Shown: positions 18,119-28,530, counted from the first letter of the stretch. The stretch is 64,000 nt of DNA from Bacillus spongiae (GCF_037120725.1 NZ_JBBAXC010000014.1:1-64000), one strand, 5' to 3'. The notes: generated by a model from the letters alone, not told the origin. Numbers and translations: made by a program.

Positions 18119-19102
18119 TTACACACCATCTGTTTCTGGAAACAGATGGCACGCAACATAATGACCATTTTCCTGTTTTGTTAGTGTCGGTTGCTTTAAT
18201 GCACATATTTCTTTTTTATGTGGGCACCTCGTATGAAAGGCACAACCAGCTGGAGGATTCGAAGGACTTGGAATATCCCCTGTTAAAATGATTGAATCCT
18301 TTTTGTAGTTCGGATCAGGAATTGGTACAGCTGACAAAAGTGCCTGTGTGTATGGATGTTGAGGTCTTTCATAAAGCTTGTCACTATCAGCAAGCTCCAC
18401 TACCTTTCCTAAGTACATCACAGCAACACGATCACTAATATGACGCACGACTCCTAGGTCATGAGCAATAAAAATATACGTTAAACCAAATTCTTTCTGT
18501 AAATCTTCCATTAAATTAAGTACTTGAGATTGAATCGAAACATCCAAAGCAGATACAGGTTCATCTGCAATTATCAGTTTTGGTTTTGTCATTAAGGCAC
18601 GTGCAATCCCTATCCGCTGGCGCTGACCACCACTAAATTGATGTGGATAGCGTTTTGCATGATAAGAACTCAAGCCAACGATTTCTAATAGCTCGTACAC
18701 GCGTTTTTTTCTCTCTCTCTTATCTCCCATTCCATGAACGATGAGAGGCTCTTCTAAAATTTTCTCAACACTATGCCTTGGGTTAAGAGAGGCAAACGGG
18801 TCTTGGAATACCATTTGCATATCTCGCCGCACTTTTCGTAGTTCATTGTTTGATAGACTTGTAACCTCTTTATTTTCAAATAGAACTCTTCCATTTGTAG
18901 GTTCAATTAAGCGCATAAGCATTCGACCAGTAGTCGATTTACCACAGCCGCTTTCTCCAACTATCCCCAAAGTTTCTCCTTTATTTACAGTAAAGGAAAT
19001 GCCATCTACAGCTTTTACTTCCTTCACTGTTCTCCCAAAAAGGCCACCTTTCACTGGGAAACTCTTTCTCAAGTCTTCAACTTGTAACAGTGCCTCTGCC
19101 AT
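18119..19102 (-). CDS. dppF: Dipeptide ABC transporter ATP-binding protein DppF-like
   Basis: About 327 residues. Walker [10 protein letters not shown], signature FSGGQRQR and Walker [13 protein letters not shown] are intact. The C-terminal oligopeptide-transporter extension has a Cys cluster ([14 protein letters not shown]), in related proteins a possible FeS site. The ATG at 19102 (MAEALLQV) is preferred over upstream frames because GGAGGG precedes it at proper distance. It overlaps the end of dppD by 26 bp. It works as a heterodimer with DppD on the cytoplasmic face. Confidence 0.92.
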   Translation of the reverse strand: MAEALLQVEDLRKSFPVKGGLFGRTVKEVKAVDGISFTVNKGETLGIVGESGCGKSTTGRMLMRLIEPTNGRVLFENKEVTSLSNNELRKVRRDMQMVFQDPFASLNPRHSVEKILEEPLIVHGMGDKRERKKRVYELLEIVGLSSYHAKRYPHQFSGGQRQRIGIARALMTKPKLIIADEPVSALDVSIQSQVLNLMEDLQKEFGLTYIFIAHDLGVVRHISDRVAVMYLGKVVELADSDKLYERPQHPYTQALLSAVPIPDPNYKKDSIILTGDIPSPSNPPAGCAFHTRCPHKKEICALKQPTLTKQENGHYVACHLFPETDGV

Positions 19103-20099
19103 CTTTTGTTCCCTCCTTTGTTGTACCATCATATAAGAAGCAACGTGTACAATGTTCATTCCCTGTTTTATATAATTCAGGAGTTTCTGTCGTACAACGT
19201 TCTAAGGCAACTTCACATCGCGGAGCAAATCGACAGCCACTCTTGATGGACCCTGGCTTTGGAACATTCCCAGGAATGGAATAGAGCTTGTCTTTTTTAT
19301 ATCGCATATCAGGCACAGATTGAATTAATCCTTTTGTATAGGGGTGTTGGGGGTTTTGGAAGATTTCTTTAACTGTTCCCTGTTCTACCACTTTCCCCGA
19401 ATACATAACGATAATTCTTTCGCATACCTCTGCTACAACTCCTAAATCATGCGTAATCAGCATGACTGCGGTATTTGTATCTTCATTTAACTTTTTCATG
19501 AGTGCTAAAATCTGTGCTTGAATTGTTACATCTAGTGCCGTTGTAGGTTCATCTGCAATTAATAGCTCCGGTTCACAAGCCATTGCCATAGCGATCATGA
19601 CCCTTTGCCTCATTCCCCCTGACAGTTGATGAGGATATTCACTTAACAGTTCTTCAGCACGAGGTAATCCTACCTGTTTCAAAATTTCAACAGCCCGCTG
19701 CTTCGCTTTCCCCTTGCTCCACTTTTTATGTATACGAATGGCTTCTATTAATTGATTGCCAATTGTGAACACAGGGTTCAAAGACGTCATAGGTTCCTGA
19801 AAAATCATCGCAATTTCATTTCCTCTTAAATCACGCATTCGACTCTCAGAAACTTGGACAAGATCTTCCTCCTTAAATAAAATCTTACCGCCGTCAATTT
19901 TTCCAGGTGGACTTGGAACTAGTCCCATTACAGAAAGTGAGGTTACACTCTTCCCGCATCCTGACTCTCCCACTACCCCAAGAATTTCCCCTTTATGTAT
20001 ATCGAATGAGATTGAGTCAACCGCTGGAATTTCACCATCATCTGTATAAAATGTTGTTCTTAGTTCTTCTACCTTTAGCAAAGGAGCATCGTTAGCCAT
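19077..20099 (-). CDS. dppD: Dipeptide ABC transporter ATP-binding protein DppD-like
   Basis: About 340 residues. Walker A GESGCGKS, signature LSGGMRQR, Walker [13 protein letters not shown] and the oligo_HPY C-terminus with Cys cluster [14 protein letters not shown] are present. ATG 20099 follows AGGAGG by seven bases. It is the first gene of the operon and lies behind a sigma-A promoter and a candidate CodY box, which fits nutritional control of peptide uptake. Confidence 0.92.
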   Translation of the reverse strand: MANDAPLLKVEELRTTFYTDDGEIPAVDSISFDIHKGEILGVVGESGCGKSVTSLSVMGLVPSPPGKIDGGKILFKEEDLVQVSESRMRDLRGNEIAMIFQEPMTSLNPVFTIGNQLIEAIRIHKKWSKGKAKQRAVEILKQVGLPRAEELLSEYPHQLSGGMRQRVMIAMAMACEPELLIADEPTTALDVTIQAQILALMKKLNEDTNTAVMLITHDLGVVAEVCERIIVMYSGKVVEQGTVKEIFQNPQHPYTKGLIQSVPDMRYKKDKLYSIPGNVPKPGSIKSGCRFAPRCEVALERCTTETPELYKTGNEHCTRCFLYDGTTKEGTKDGRGTVTS

Positions 20100-20129
20100 T
20101 GGCAAGCCTCCTATAGTTGTAATGTTTTA

Positions 20130-20144
20130 AGTTTTCTGAAATTA
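20130..20144 (-). promoter_or_regulatory. Candidate CodY box before dppD
   Basis: AGTTTTC-T-GAAATTA matches the 15-bp CodY motif AATTTTC-W-GAAAATT at 12 positions. It lies just downstream of the predicted -10, where CodY binding would block transcription when branched-chain amino acids and GTP are plentiful. CodY control of peptide transporters is known in Bacillus; this site is inferred. Confidence 0.5.
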
Positions 20145-20151
20145 CTATTTA

Positions 20152-20179
20152 ATTATACAGCTAATTTAGTACTTTTCAA
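20152..20179 (-). promoter_or_regulatory. Sigma-A promoter of the dipeptide operon
   Basis: On the minus strand -35 TTGAAA (20174-20179), 16-bp spacer, -10 TATAAT (20152-20157), about 50 bases before dppD. Confidence 0.65.
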
Positions 20180-20337
20180 GCTATTTGATAGAATTTTCCT
20201 AATATAATTTCAAATCTGTTAATTATATTACATAATATTTAGCCCATCTTCACTCTTAACATTGGGAATTATCAACAGTGATACAAAAAATAATTCCATT
20301 ATAATCAAAGAGAGTAAAATGGGAGGAAGTGTAAAAG

Positions 20338-20482
20338 ATGAATTGTTGAAGAAACCACATATTCCATTGTATTACTAAATAAAAAAGATATAACTCCTGA
20401 AAAAGTTCAAGAATTATACCTTTTAAAGTTCAATGGGAAATTGTTTTCACCTATTAGCCGCTTTTTCTTATTACATATCTAA
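20338..20482 (+). pseudogene. Possible remnant of a small gene convergent with ygaD
   Basis: After GGGAGG and an ATG the first frame stops after three codons. Shifting by one base opens a coherent stretch (VEETTYSIVLLNKKDITPEKV, continuing to residue ~48). It ends inside the 3' end of ygaD on the other strand. It may be a decayed short gene; the protein family is not recognised, and chance cannot be excluded in so short a piece. Confidence 0.25.
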
Positions 20483-22219
20483 TTGTTGTACTTGAAAAAG
20501 TTTAAAGTACTTCCCTTCCTTTTTCATTAGTTCGTCATGTTTACCCACTTCGGCTATTTCTCCGTTTTCCATTAAGATAATGCGATCTGCATGTGTAATC
20601 GTAGACAGCCTGTGAGCAACAATTAAAGTTGTTCGTTTTTTGGCTAGTGTTTCCAATGCCTCCTGAATTAAATGCTCGCTTTCTAAATCAAGGGCAGATG
20701 TAGCTTCATCTAGAATTAAAATAGGGGGATTTTTCAAGAAGACTCTAGCAATGGCGATTCGCTGTTTTTGGCCTCCTGAAAGCTTAACACCCCTCTCACC
20801 AACTTTTGTGTCATACCCTTGTGGTAGTTTTTGTATGAAGTCGTGTGCATTTGCTGCTTTTGCCGCTGCCACTACTTCTTCTTCTGTGGCAAACGGATTG
20901 CCTAATAAGATATTCGTACGAACGGACTCACTAAATAATATGTTATCTTGTAACACCATACCGATTTTATCTCGTAAGGAACGAACTTCGAACTTGCGTA
21001 TGTCTTGTCCATCTAATAATAAGCTTCCCTTAGACACATCATAAAAACGCGGAATTAAACTAATTAAGGATGATTTTCCACCACCGCTCATTCCTACAAA
21101 AGCAATGGTCTCACCAGAACGAATATTGAGGTCAATATTTTTTAAAACCATTTCCTCATCTTGGTCATACGCGAAACTCACAGATTGAAACGTAATTTCA
21201 CCTTTTGTATGTTTACACTCAACTGCCCCCGGCCTGTCATCAATATCATATTGTTCATCCATAAACTCGAAGACACGGTCCATTGAAGCAATGGATTGCG
21301 TTAAGGTAGTAGAAGAATTAACTAATCTCCTTAAAGGGTTATACAACCTTTCAACATAGGCTATAAAGGCTGCCATTGTTCCAACCGTTAAATCTCCTTG
21401 AATAACTTGGTATCCTGCATAACCAATGACAAAGAGTGGAGCAATATCTGTAATGGTATTTACGACAGCAAAAGCTTTTGCATTCCAACTCGTATGCGCA
21501 AGTGCTTTTTTTAAAAAATTGCTGTTTTGTTGTTGAAATTGTTTTTGTTCATAATCCTCTAGCGCAAAGCTTTTAATAACAGGCATCCCTTGCACTCTTT
21601 CATGAAGATAGCTTTGTACTTCCGCAAGTGCTTGTGACCTTTCCCTCGTTAAGCCCCGTAAATTTCCGAAGAAATAACGTACTGAAAGAGCGTAAAAAGG
21701 AAAGACAAACAATGAAACAATCGTTAAAGAAACGTCTTTACTTAACATAATCAAAACAGCAATCACAATTGTTGCTGCGTCTAACCACAGATTCATAAGA
21801 CCGGTTATCACAAAATTCTTCGTTTGCTCAACATCATTTATGACCCTTGAAATTACTTCCCCTACTCTTGTATTCGAATAATATTTGAAGCTTAACTTTT
21901 GAATATGAGTAAATAAATGATCACGAATATCGTATAGAATTTTGCTTGCTGTCCACTGGGCGTAATATTGTCGATAATACTCTACTGGTGGACGTATTAC
22001 CAAAAAGACAACCACCATAGCTCCCATTACCCAAAATAATTGAGATACTTTTTCATCTTGTGACATTTCTGTACTTCCAATTACATCATCTATAACGTAT
22101 TCGATTAAAAGTGGAATGATTAAAGGAATAATGAATTTAATAAGACCAATAATTAATGTACCGATAATTTGGAGCCTATACGGCTTGACAAATTTCAAAT
22201 ATCGCTTTATCACCGTCAC
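20471..22219 (-). CDS. ygaD: ABC exporter half-transporter YgaD (type I fold)
   Basis: A 582-residue homodimer-type exporter. The N-terminal ABC_membrane domain with six helices spans about residues 15-300. The nucleotide-binding domain has Walker [10 protein letters not shown] (about 371), signature LSGGQKQR, Walker [13 protein letters not shown] and the H-loop His. It belongs to the MsbA/BmrA lineage, exporting lipids or drugs. Gene order ygaC-ygaD is as in B. subtilis, but the ygaE-gsaB end lies about 7 kb away because the dipeptide operon is in between. GTG 22219 follows GGAGG by eight bases. Confidence 0.92.
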   Translation of the reverse strand: MTVIKRYLKFVKPYRLQIIGTLIIGLIKFIIPLIIPLLIEYVIDDVIGSTEMSQDEKVSQLFWVMGAMVVVFLVIRPPVEYYRQYYAQWTASKILYDIRDHLFTHIQKLSFKYYSNTRVGEVISRVINDVEQTKNFVITGLMNLWLDAATIVIAVLIMLSKDVSLTIVSLFVFPFYALSVRYFFGNLRGLTRERSQALAEVQSYLHERVQGMPVIKSFALEDYEQKQFQQQNSNFLKKALAHTSWNAKAFAVVNTITDIAPLFVIGYAGYQVIQGDLTVGTMAAFIAYVERLYNPLRRLVNSSTTLTQSIASMDRVFEFMDEQYDIDDRPGAVECKHTKGEITFQSVSFAYDQDEEMVLKNIDLNIRSGETIAFVGMSGGGKSSLISLIPRFYDVSKGSLLLDGQDIRKFEVRSLRDKIGMVLQDNILFSESVRTNILLGNPFATEEEVVAAAKAANAHDFIQKLPQGYDTKVGERGVKLSGGQKQRIAIARVFLKNPPILILDEATSALDLESEHLIQEALETLAKKRTTLIVAHRLSTITHADRIILMENGEIAEVGKHDELMKKEGKYFKLFQVQQLDM

Positions 22220-22287
22220 CTAGAACTCCTCCTTTCTTCCTTGACCTATTTTACTAGAAGCCACTTTATTTAGCCATCGATTCACAT

Positions 22288-22322
22288 CAAAAAACCTGCT
22301 GAAGACTTTCAACAGGTTTTTG
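22288..22322 (-). terminator. Terminator between ygaC and ygaD
   Basis: An imperfect stem AAAACCTG-c-TGAA / TTCA-a-CAGGTTTT with a 4-base loop and A/T tails on both sides. In the minus direction it follows ygaC by about 10 bases. Confidence 0.75.
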
Positions 22323-22332
22323 CTGATATAGA

Positions 22333-22863
22333 TTAGCGACGATGTGTTAAATAACGTTCATACCAATTATCAACAAAATCTGGTGCAAACGGTCCTTTTC
22401 TTTGACGAATCCACCTGACGAGCTTGTCAACATTCTGTTGCAATATTTTATCTATTACATCTGGGTAGCCCATTTGCTTACTATGTGCTTCATACTCATC
22501 TTCATCAAGTAGCGTAAAGGTCATATCAGGATATACTTTAATATCCAAGTCGTAATCTATATATTTTATCGCTTCATGATCATACACAAAAGGGGAACTC
22601 AAATTACAATAATAATAAATGCCATCTTCTCTTATCATACAAATAATATTAAACCAGAGTTCAGAATGAAAAAAGCAGATAGCCGGCTCTCTAGTAATCC
22701 AAGTTCTTCCATCAGATTCTGTTACCATAGTACGATCATTACCGCCGATAATAACATTCCGAGTTCCTTTTAACACGGTTGATTCTTCCCAGATTCGATG
22801 GATCTTCCCGTCATGTTTATAGCTATGTATTTGTACTGCTTTGCCTTCAGTGGGAACAGCCAT
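22333..22863 (-). CDS. ygaC: DUF402 / UPF0374 family protein YgaC
   Basis: A 176-residue DUF402-family protein, the same length as B. subtilis YgaC. Conserved pieces are HRIWEE, an acidic [13 protein letters not shown] block and DEDEYE. Relatives fold as FomD-like beta-barrels and some are nucleoside-diphosphate phosphatases (Ntdp). The acidic residues would coordinate metal. ATG 22863 has AGGGGA upstream. Gene order ygaB-ygaC-ygaD is conserved. Confidence 0.9.
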   Translation of the reverse strand: MAVPTEGKAVQIHSYKHDGKIHRIWEESTVLKGTRNVIIGGNDRTMVTESDGRTWITREPAICFFHSELWFNIICMIREDGIYYYCNLSSPFVYDHEAIKYIDYDLDIKVYPDMTFTLLDEDEYEAHSKQMGYPDVIDKILQQNVDKLVRWIRQRKGPFAPDFVDNWYERYLTHRR

Positions 22864-22949
22864 TGAATTTCCCCTACTTTCTAAACATTTTCCTCATCAT
22901 TTAAGTCTATTATCTTATTATAACGCTTAAAAAAAAATTTTAAAACAAA

Positions 22950-22977
22950 AGAACCACCGTTTTTTTACGATGGCTCT
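22950..22977 (-). terminator. Strand-asymmetric terminator of ygaB
   Basis: On the minus-strand RNA an 11-bp stem closes fully if two G-U pairs are allowed (AGAGCCAUCGU with ACGGUGGUUCU) and is followed by UUUGUUUU. On the plus strand the same positions become A-C mismatches, so the hairpin fits minus-strand transcription only. Confidence 0.75.
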
Positions 22978-22981
22978 CATT

Positions 22982-23233
22982 CTAATTGGTTACCTTAGTC
23001 TGGCTATAAGTATGAATTACTTCATTTGTCTGTCTTGTAAATTCTTCTTGAACTTCCTTTAATTCTTTTTTCAACTTTTTAACCTCTTCCTTTACCTTTT
23101 CAACCTTTTCCGTTTCATTTCGTTCTATTAGGCCACTCTCCATTTGTTGACACCTTTCAATTTCTGCTTGCAGAAACAGAAGCTTTTCCATCGTCTTTAA
23201 CTGCTCGCCAACCAATTGATTAAAAGTATCCAC
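22982..23233 (-). CDS. ygaB: YgaB coiled-coil protein
   Basis: An 83-residue, highly charged protein with a predicted coiled coil across residues about 10-65 (EKVEKVKEEVKKLKKELKEV). No signal peptide. GTG 23233 lies about nine bases after GGAGG. Its place between sspE and ygaC identifies it as YgaB, of unknown function. Confidence 0.85.
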   Translation of the reverse strand: MDTFNQLVGEQLKTMEKLLFLQAEIERCQQMESGLIERNETEKVEKVKEEVKKLKKELKEVQEEFTRQTNEVIHTYSQTKVTN

Positions 23234-23345
23234 TCTCCGTCTCCTCCACCTTTTAAAACGATTTCTCCCTCTTAATTTTCTCTCTATCTATTCAAATTCC
23301 TTTGACTTCTTTTGTCGATATGAGGTTTTTAACTTTTTTATAAAT

Positions 23346-23374
23346 AAAAAACCTAGGCTAATGCCTAGGTTTTT
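23346..23374 (-). terminator. Terminator of sspE
   Basis: A strong stem ACCTAGGC / GCCTAGGT with a TAAT loop, flanked by As and Ts, directly after the sspE stop. Confidence 0.9.
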
Positions 23375-23379
23375 AGGGG

Positions 23380-23598
23380 CTATGGCTGTTGCTGGTTTTG
23401 CTGGTATTGCTGATGACCAGAAGCTTGCGATTTTCTTGCTTCTGCTTGTTGGTTTTGTTGTTTGACTTGTTGAGCGTTCGTTTCTGATGCAAACTCAGTT
23501 CCATATGGATGTTGAGCTTGCTGACCAGATTGCGCATTCTGTTGTTGTACGTGCTGAACATTTGTACCAGATTGTGTTTGTTTGTTGTTCTTTGCCAT
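23380..23598 (-). CDS. sspE: Gamma-type small acid-soluble spore protein
   Basis: A 72-residue protein extremely rich in Gln, Asn and Ala, with the pattern YGTEFASETNAQQVKQQNQQAEA typical of gamma-type SASP; the EFASET segment is the GPR protease cleavage region. It is an amino-acid reserve degraded during spore germination. It would be made in the forespore under sigma-G; a CATTATTA sequence upstream could be part of a -10, but I did not find a convincing -35. Ribosome binding site GGAGGTG precedes the ATG. Confidence 0.93.
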   Translation of the reverse strand: MAKNNKQTQSGTNVQHVQQQNAQSGQQAQHPYGTEFASETNAQQVKQQNQQAEARKSQASGHQQYQQNQQQP

Positions 23599-23679
23599 GT
23601 GTTATCACCTCCACGAATAATAATGTAACCATGAAGGGATAGAACTATCCGAAAAAAAAAAAGAAATAAAAAGAATATT

Positions 23680-24432
<753 letters not shown>

Positions 24433-24557
24433 TCATCCCTTCTTTAAATATGTTCGAATAAAATTTTCATACTATCAAAAAATAAAATGAAGCTTATCCA
24501 CCCCACTACATTCATGTCTATAAAAGACATAAAATTATTCGAAATGGAGGTCTTACT

Positions 24558-24782
24558 ATGTACGTTGGACGTGATATGACAGAGCTTTCCATGTTACCTA
24601 AGAATGAGTGGAGAAAAAGCGAACTGGCTTTTTTTCACCATGCCTTTCAACAAATTGTGCCTTATTTAAACACCGAAGGTCAAACAATTCATCGTCAAAT
24701 CGTAGAAGAAATGGAATCCCGCAGTGATTTTCATCGTAAAGAAGCGGATTGGACCCATGGAACAAGAGTTCACTACGAATAA
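24558..24782 (+). CDS. yfhS: Small conserved Bacillus protein YfhS
   Basis: A 74-residue soluble protein beginning MYVGRDMTELSMLPKNEW, preceded by ATGGAGG seven bases before the ATG. Located between mutY and fabL and transcribed opposite to both, as yfhS in B. subtilis, which has been linked to sporulation. No motif points to a mechanism. Confidence 0.75.
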   Translation: MYVGRDMTELSMLPKNEWRKSELAFFHHAFQQIVPYLNTEGQTIHRQIVEEMESRSDFHRKEADWTHGTRVHYE

Positions 24783-24799
24783 TGAGTGAAGTTGTTTAG

Positions 24800-24823
24800 G
24801 GACGGATGCCTTGCAGTCCGTCC
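24800..24823 (+). terminator. Possible terminator after yfhS
   Basis: A 7-bp GC-rich stem (GGACGGA / TCCGTCC) with a 10-base loop, 17 bases after yfhS. The following T-run is weak (TTACTCT), so call it likely rather than certain. Confidence 0.5.
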
Positions 24824-24980
24824 TTACTCTATCAAAAAAACTTCTATCTTTCCATAAAGTGAGATTGTGCTTGTTAATTTTTTCACGTTTTTTGACCAGC
24901 ATGTAACCTGATTTTTTTGATTCATTTTCCCTACATTTGCAATGAACAACATTAGTGCCACTCAAAAAAACAGCCACTTA

Positions 24981-26084
24981 TTATGACTGTTTTCCTTCAT
25001 TATAATACTTCCACATTTTTTGATGTGATACAGGGAGTGCATATTCTTCTTCCAATTGCTGTGCAGAAATAGCCCGTAAATCTTCTTGCTGGGCAAAATG
25101 ATGAACTTCCCCTATGTATACTTCCACATTCCACGTTAAATGTGAAAAGACATGATCAATTTTCGTCAATATTCCATTTTCAATCGTAGCATCAATATTA
25201 TATTCTTCTTTTATATAAGCTTCGACTTGTTTTTTCCCATACCTTAAAGAGCTTATTTCACAATTAGGAAATTCCCAAAGATTTGCTAACAACCCTTCAC
25301 TTGGACGCTTATGAAGAAGCACGTTTCCCTCCTTATCCTTTAAAATCACAGCCCCAAGCTTCACTTTTTTAGTACTTTTCTTCTTTGTTTTAACGGGTAG
25401 CTCTGTTTGTACTCCTTCCGCAAAGGCTTGGCAATGCTCTCGGACTGGACAAAGCAAACAAGAAGGTGAGGTTGGTGTACAAATTAGTGCTCCTAATTCC
25501 ATAACTGCCTGGTTAAAGTAAGAAGGATTTTCATGAGAAATTAACGCTCTTATCGCCTTTTCAAATACTTTTCGTGAAGAAGGCTTTGCGATATCATCCC
25601 ATATGGTCAAAATTCTTGACATGACTCTCATTACATTCCCATCAACAGCTGGCTCTGGCACATCGTATGCAATACTTAAAATGGCACCTGCTGTATAAGG
25701 TCCTACACCTTTTAGCTTTGAAATCTCATTTAGAGTATTAGGCACTACCCCGTCATATTTTTCATGCACTTCCTTCACAGCTGTCTGCAGGTTACGTGCT
25801 CGTGAATAATATCCAAGGCCTTCCCATGCTTTTAATACACTATCTTCCTCCGCTTCAGCAAGGTCTTTTATCGTTGGAAATTTTTCAATAAATCGATGAA
25901 AATAAGGGATTACAGTATCTACTCTTGTTTGCTGAAGCATAATTTCTGAAACCCATACTTTGTAAGGGTCTTGGTCTTTTCTCCAAGGTAAATCTCGTTG
26001 TTCTGCTTCAAACCAACCAAGTAATTCTTTCTGAAATGTTTTAGTATCGAACTTATCTAGTTGTAGTTCGTCATTTTGCCGCAT
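24981..26084 (-). CDS. mutY: A/G-specific adenine glycosylase MutY
   Basis: A 367-residue base-excision repair enzyme that removes adenine mispaired with 8-oxoguanine. The N-terminal part has [12 protein letters not shown] (catalytic Glu), the helix-hairpin-helix [17 protein letters not shown], the catalytic Asp in [11 protein letters not shown] and a [4Fe-4S] cluster Cx6Cx2Cx5C ([17 protein letters not shown]). The C-terminal NUDIX-like domain (about 230-365) recognises 8-oxoG. Followed by convergent yfhS. Confidence 0.95.
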   Translation of the reverse strand: MRQNDELQLDKFDTKTFQKELLGWFEAEQRDLPWRKDQDPYKVWVSEIMLQQTRVDTVIPYFHRFIEKFPTIKDLAEAEEDSVLKAWEGLGYYSRARNLQTAVKEVHEKYDGVVPNTLNEISKLKGVGPYTAGAILSIAYDVPEPAVDGNVMRVMSRILTIWDDIAKPSSRKVFEKAIRALISHENPSYFNQAVMELGALICTPTSPSCLLCPVREHCQAFAEGVQTELPVKTKKKSTKKVKLGAVILKDKEGNVLLHKRPSEGLLANLWEFPNCEISSLRYGKKQVEAYIKEEYNIDATIENGILTKIDHVFSHLTWNVEVYIGEVHHFAQQEDLRAISAQQLEEEYALPVSHQKMWKYYNEGKQS

Positions 26085-26128
26085 GCTTTACCTCCAAGAT
26101 GTTAACGATCCTTGATTTTGGGAATAGA

Positions 26129-26434
26129 TTAACTATAGGCTGTTTTTAGCCCGTAACATTGAATTTTTTTTACACCACCATTAATACATGGATCTAGTTT
26201 GCCAAATAATAAATGACGTGGTGCTGTTCTAAGTTTTTTTATCGCATTATAATACGCTTCTGATGGAATCGTAAAGGTTTCCATGTAAATATTATCATCA
26301 AGCATTTGCCATTGAATATTGTCAGCTCCATATTGAGAAAGGTTATTCAAAATATACTTAATCTCATGCTCATAAATGTTTCTTTCGCTATCTTTCACTT
26401 CATATTGAATGACCATTTGATAAGTATTACTCAT
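26129..26434 (-). CDS. Conserved hypothetical protein
   Basis: About 101 residues. The ATG at 26434 follows AAGGAGG by about eight bases; the longer frame from 26455 starts inside that site. Visible features: MVIQYEVKDSERNIYEHEIKYI, then a KKLRTAPRHLLFGKLDPCI stretch and a C-terminal CYG. Soluble and mixed alpha/beta in pattern. Not recognised as a named family. Its 3' end is about 45 bp from mutY on the same strand and it is divergent from yfhP. Confidence 0.65.
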   Translation of the reverse strand: MSNTYQMVIQYEVKDSERNIYEHEIKYILNNLSQYGADNIQWQMLDDNIYMETFTIPSEAYYNAIKKLRTAPRHLLFGKLDPCINGGVKKIQCYGLKTAYS

Positions 26435-26504
26435 TGAAAATTCCTCCTTTTTCACCTATCATTTTTGACAAGTAACTGTGAACGATTTGAAAGGAGATGG
26501 TTGC

Positions 26505-27479
26505 ATGGATACTGGTACACATGTAGTAATGGGCTTTGCAATTGCGGGAATTTCTACATTAGATCCTGTTGTAGCAGAAAACACGGCAACTTCTCAAGCC
26601 GTATTTATCGCTGCGTTAGTTGGTTCGCAGGCTCCCGACATTGATACAGTGTTAAAATTAAGCAATAATGCAACATATTTACGAAATCATCGAGGCATCA
26701 CCCATAGTATACCAGCTGTGTTATTGTGGCCTATCGCTATAGTCTCCGTTCTGTACCCTTTTTTTCCTACGGCAAATTTATTTCACTTATGGATTTGGAC
26801 ATTTATTGCCGTATTCCTTCATGTATTTGTCGACATTTTTAATGCATATGGTACACAAGCAATTCGTCCAATCTCATCGAAATGGGTCGCATTAGGAGTA
26901 ATAAACACATTTGATCTTTATATCTTCGGATTTCATGTTATTGGTTTAGTACTGTGGGGAATTGGCTTTGATCCAGGCTGGACCTTTATTACCATATATG
27001 GAATCATCGTCATCTATTATATTCTTCGCTTTATTGCTCAATATTTTGTCAAAATTGCTGTGAGAAAAACGGTTCCAAAGGCTGAGAGAATTATTATATC
27101 GCCTACTATCCATTTTTTTCAATGGCGGGTAGCTATTATAACAAAGGATCGCTATTTTGTTGCTAGAGCCTATCGTCGCTCTGTCACTATTTTAGATGAA
27201 TACAAAAGAATTCCACTTCCTGAAAATGACATTATACAGGCTGCGAAAAAGGACAAAAACATTTCAGCTTTCCTTTCATTCTCTCCAGTCTTCCGTTGGG
27301 AAATTGAGTACGATGATGAAAAATATGAAGTACGTTTAATTGACTTACGCTATCGTAGTAACGGGCATTATCCCTTTGTCGCAGTGGTTCATTTAGATCA
27401 GAATTTAGACATTTTGAACTCTTATACCGGCTGGATTTTTAGCGAAGATAAGCTTCAAAAGAAGCTAACAATAGAGTAA
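26505..27479 (+). CDS. yfhP: Membrane-bound metal-dependent hydrolase-like protein YfhP (YdjM family)
   Basis: A 324-residue protein. The N-terminal ~170 residues have four or five hydrophobic segments with the family's metal-binding residues (MDTGTHVVMG, QAPDIDTV, NHRGITHS, HVFVDIFNAYGTQ). The C-terminal ~130 residues are soluble. The ATG at 26505 has AAAGGAGATG upstream and gives the conserved N-terminus; the longer frame from 26478 is unlikely. B. subtilis YfhP has been linked to control of neighbouring genes, but I cannot infer that here. Confidence 0.88.
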   Translation: MDTGTHVVMGFAIAGISTLDPVVAENTATSQAVFIAALVGSQAPDIDTVLKLSNNATYLRNHRGITHSIPAVLLWPIAIVSVLYPFFPTANLFHLWIWTFIAVFLHVFVDIFNAYGTQAIRPISSKWVALGVINTFDLYIFGFHVIGLVLWGIGFDPGWTFITIYGIIVIYYILRFIAQYFVKIAVRKTVPKAERIIISPTIHFFQWRVAIITKDRYFVARAYRRSVTILDEYKRIPLPENDIIQAAKKDKNISAFLSFSPVFRWEIEYDDEKYEVRLIDLRYRSNGHYPFVAVVHLDQNLDILNSYTGWIFSEDKLQKKLTIE

Positions 27480-27502
27480 GCGGTGATATTTTATCACCGC
27501 TT
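27478..27502. terminator. Bidirectional terminator between yfhP and yfhJ
   Basis: A perfect 10-bp stem (AAGCGGTGAT / ATCACCGCTT) with a 5-base loop, starting inside the yfhP stop codon and ending just after the convergent yfhJ stop. Confidence 0.85.
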
Positions 27503-27506
27503 CTAG

Positions 27507-27776
27507 TCAATGGACGCCATTATCTTCATCCGATAACATTTGACTATATTTAGGATTTTTCCCAGCAATAACGTGAAGTTTATCTCCATAAGATTGAATC
27601 ATTTGAAGCACAACCTTTTCAGCCATATCCGTTCCCTTATATTCCCTTCCAGCTTTGGCATAGGTTGTTTCAAAATCCTCCCATAAAAGTTCCACCCATG
27701 TTCTTGCTCGGGACGCTGATAATTTAGGGTTTTTGTGTAGTAATGCATCGGTCAATCGTTGAAAAATCTCATTCAT
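27507..27776 (-). CDS. yfhJ: WVELL-type small protein YfhJ
   Basis: An 89-residue soluble protein containing the family-defining WVELLWEDFETTYAKAG segment. ATG 27776 has GGAGGGAG upstream; the longer frame starting at 27821 is not supported. Found in this position in B. subtilis (yfhJ). Function unknown. Confidence 0.85.
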   Translation of the reverse strand: MNEIFQRLTDALLHKNPKLSASRARTWVELLWEDFETTYAKAGREYKGTDMAEKVVLQMIQSYGDKLHVIAGKNPKYSQMLSDEDNGVH

Positions 27777-27911
27777 GTATACTCCCTCCATTCCCATTAT
27801 TTTAACACGATTTACATTCATAAGCTTCTGACGTTTTTTTCATACTAAGAATACGTATTAGAGCTTAGAACTTCCTTTGCTTTAGTACGATAATGGTTAG
27901 GAGGTTGTACA

Positions 27912-28082
27912 ATGCGAAATAAAGGAACTGGATTCCCAAATCAGAGTAAGAACAAGTTTAATGGTGAGCCAAGAGCTAAAGCAGAGTACGCTTCTAAAAG
28001 AGCAGATGGTACGACAAATACTCACCCTCAAGAACGCATGCGGGCTTCCGGTAACCGTGACAGTGATTCATCAGAACAATAA
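27912..28082 (+). CDS. sspK: Small acid-soluble spore protein K
   Basis: A 56-residue basic, hydrophilic protein: [20 protein letters not shown], then [21 protein letters not shown] and [10 protein letters not shown]. This pattern is the SspK family. AGGAGG lies before the ATG. Adjacent to yfhJ as in B. subtilis. Expected to be packaged in the spore core after forespore (sigma-G) expression. Confidence 0.9.
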   Translation: MRNKGTGFPNQSKNKFNGEPRAKAEYASKRADGTTNTHPQERMRASGNRDSDSSEQ

Positions 28083-28096
28083 AGGGGGAATGTAAC

Positions 28097-28255
28097 ATGG
28101 GAAATATGAAAAATAACTTTTTTAATAATAAGTATTCAAGTCCTTTTAATAAAGGCTGGTATAACCAAAAACATGCTCATTCACAAGCCAATGGACAAAC
28201 AACTCAGACCCAGGATTTAATCATCTTAGAAAACCAAACACGTAAACGATCATAG
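28097..28255 (+). CDS. YpzG-like small protein
   Basis: A 52-residue protein: MGNMKNNFFNNKYSSPFNKG, then a Trp-Tyr, HAHSQANGQTTQTQ and an IILENQTRKRS tail. The HANSQVNGQTE...IILE-QTRK pattern is that of YpzG-family proteins. GGGGGAATGTAAC precedes the ATG. It follows sspK by 14 bp and probably shares its transcript, which suggests a spore-related role. Confidence 0.75.
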   Translation: MGNMKNNFFNNKYSSPFNKGWYNQKHAHSQANGQTTQTQDLIILENQTRKRS

Positions 28256-28284
28256 AAGGATTCTCAACGTTTATAATCAAATGG

Positions 28285-28316
28285 CAGACCAAGCAGCGCT
28301 TTTTGGTCTGTCGTTT
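28285..28316 (+). terminator. Terminator of the sspK operon
   Basis: An 8-bp stem (CAGACCAA / TTGGTCTG) with a 10-base loop, followed by TCGTTTTG, 30 bases after the second small gene. Confidence 0.75.
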
Positions 28317-28468
28317 TGATTGTTATATTTGAGGGAGTTTTACCATTTAAATAATAAGAAAGTGACAATCTGAATCTCCATGTTTTGAACTGCGACGAAA
28401 GAAAAGGATAGGCTTGGAATCATTCTGCAAATGGCTACTCAATGAATAGGACGTTTAGTTTTTGCAGG

Positions 28469-28520
28469 GCATTAATCTTTGATGAAACAGACCACTCATT
28501 GTGGAATCAAAGATTAATGC
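28469..28520. repeat. Long perfect hairpin of unknown role
   Basis: A perfect 15-bp inverted repeat (GCATTAATCTTTGAT / ATCAAAGATTAATGC) with a 22-base loop that itself contains a 4-bp stem (CCAC-tcatt-GTGG). It has no T-tract and lies in a 405-base gene-free gap between the sspK operon terminator and convergent yfhH. It could be a small structured RNA, a palindromic protein site or a remnant of a mobile repeat. Confidence 0.6.
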
Positions 28521-28530
28521 ATATGAAAAG

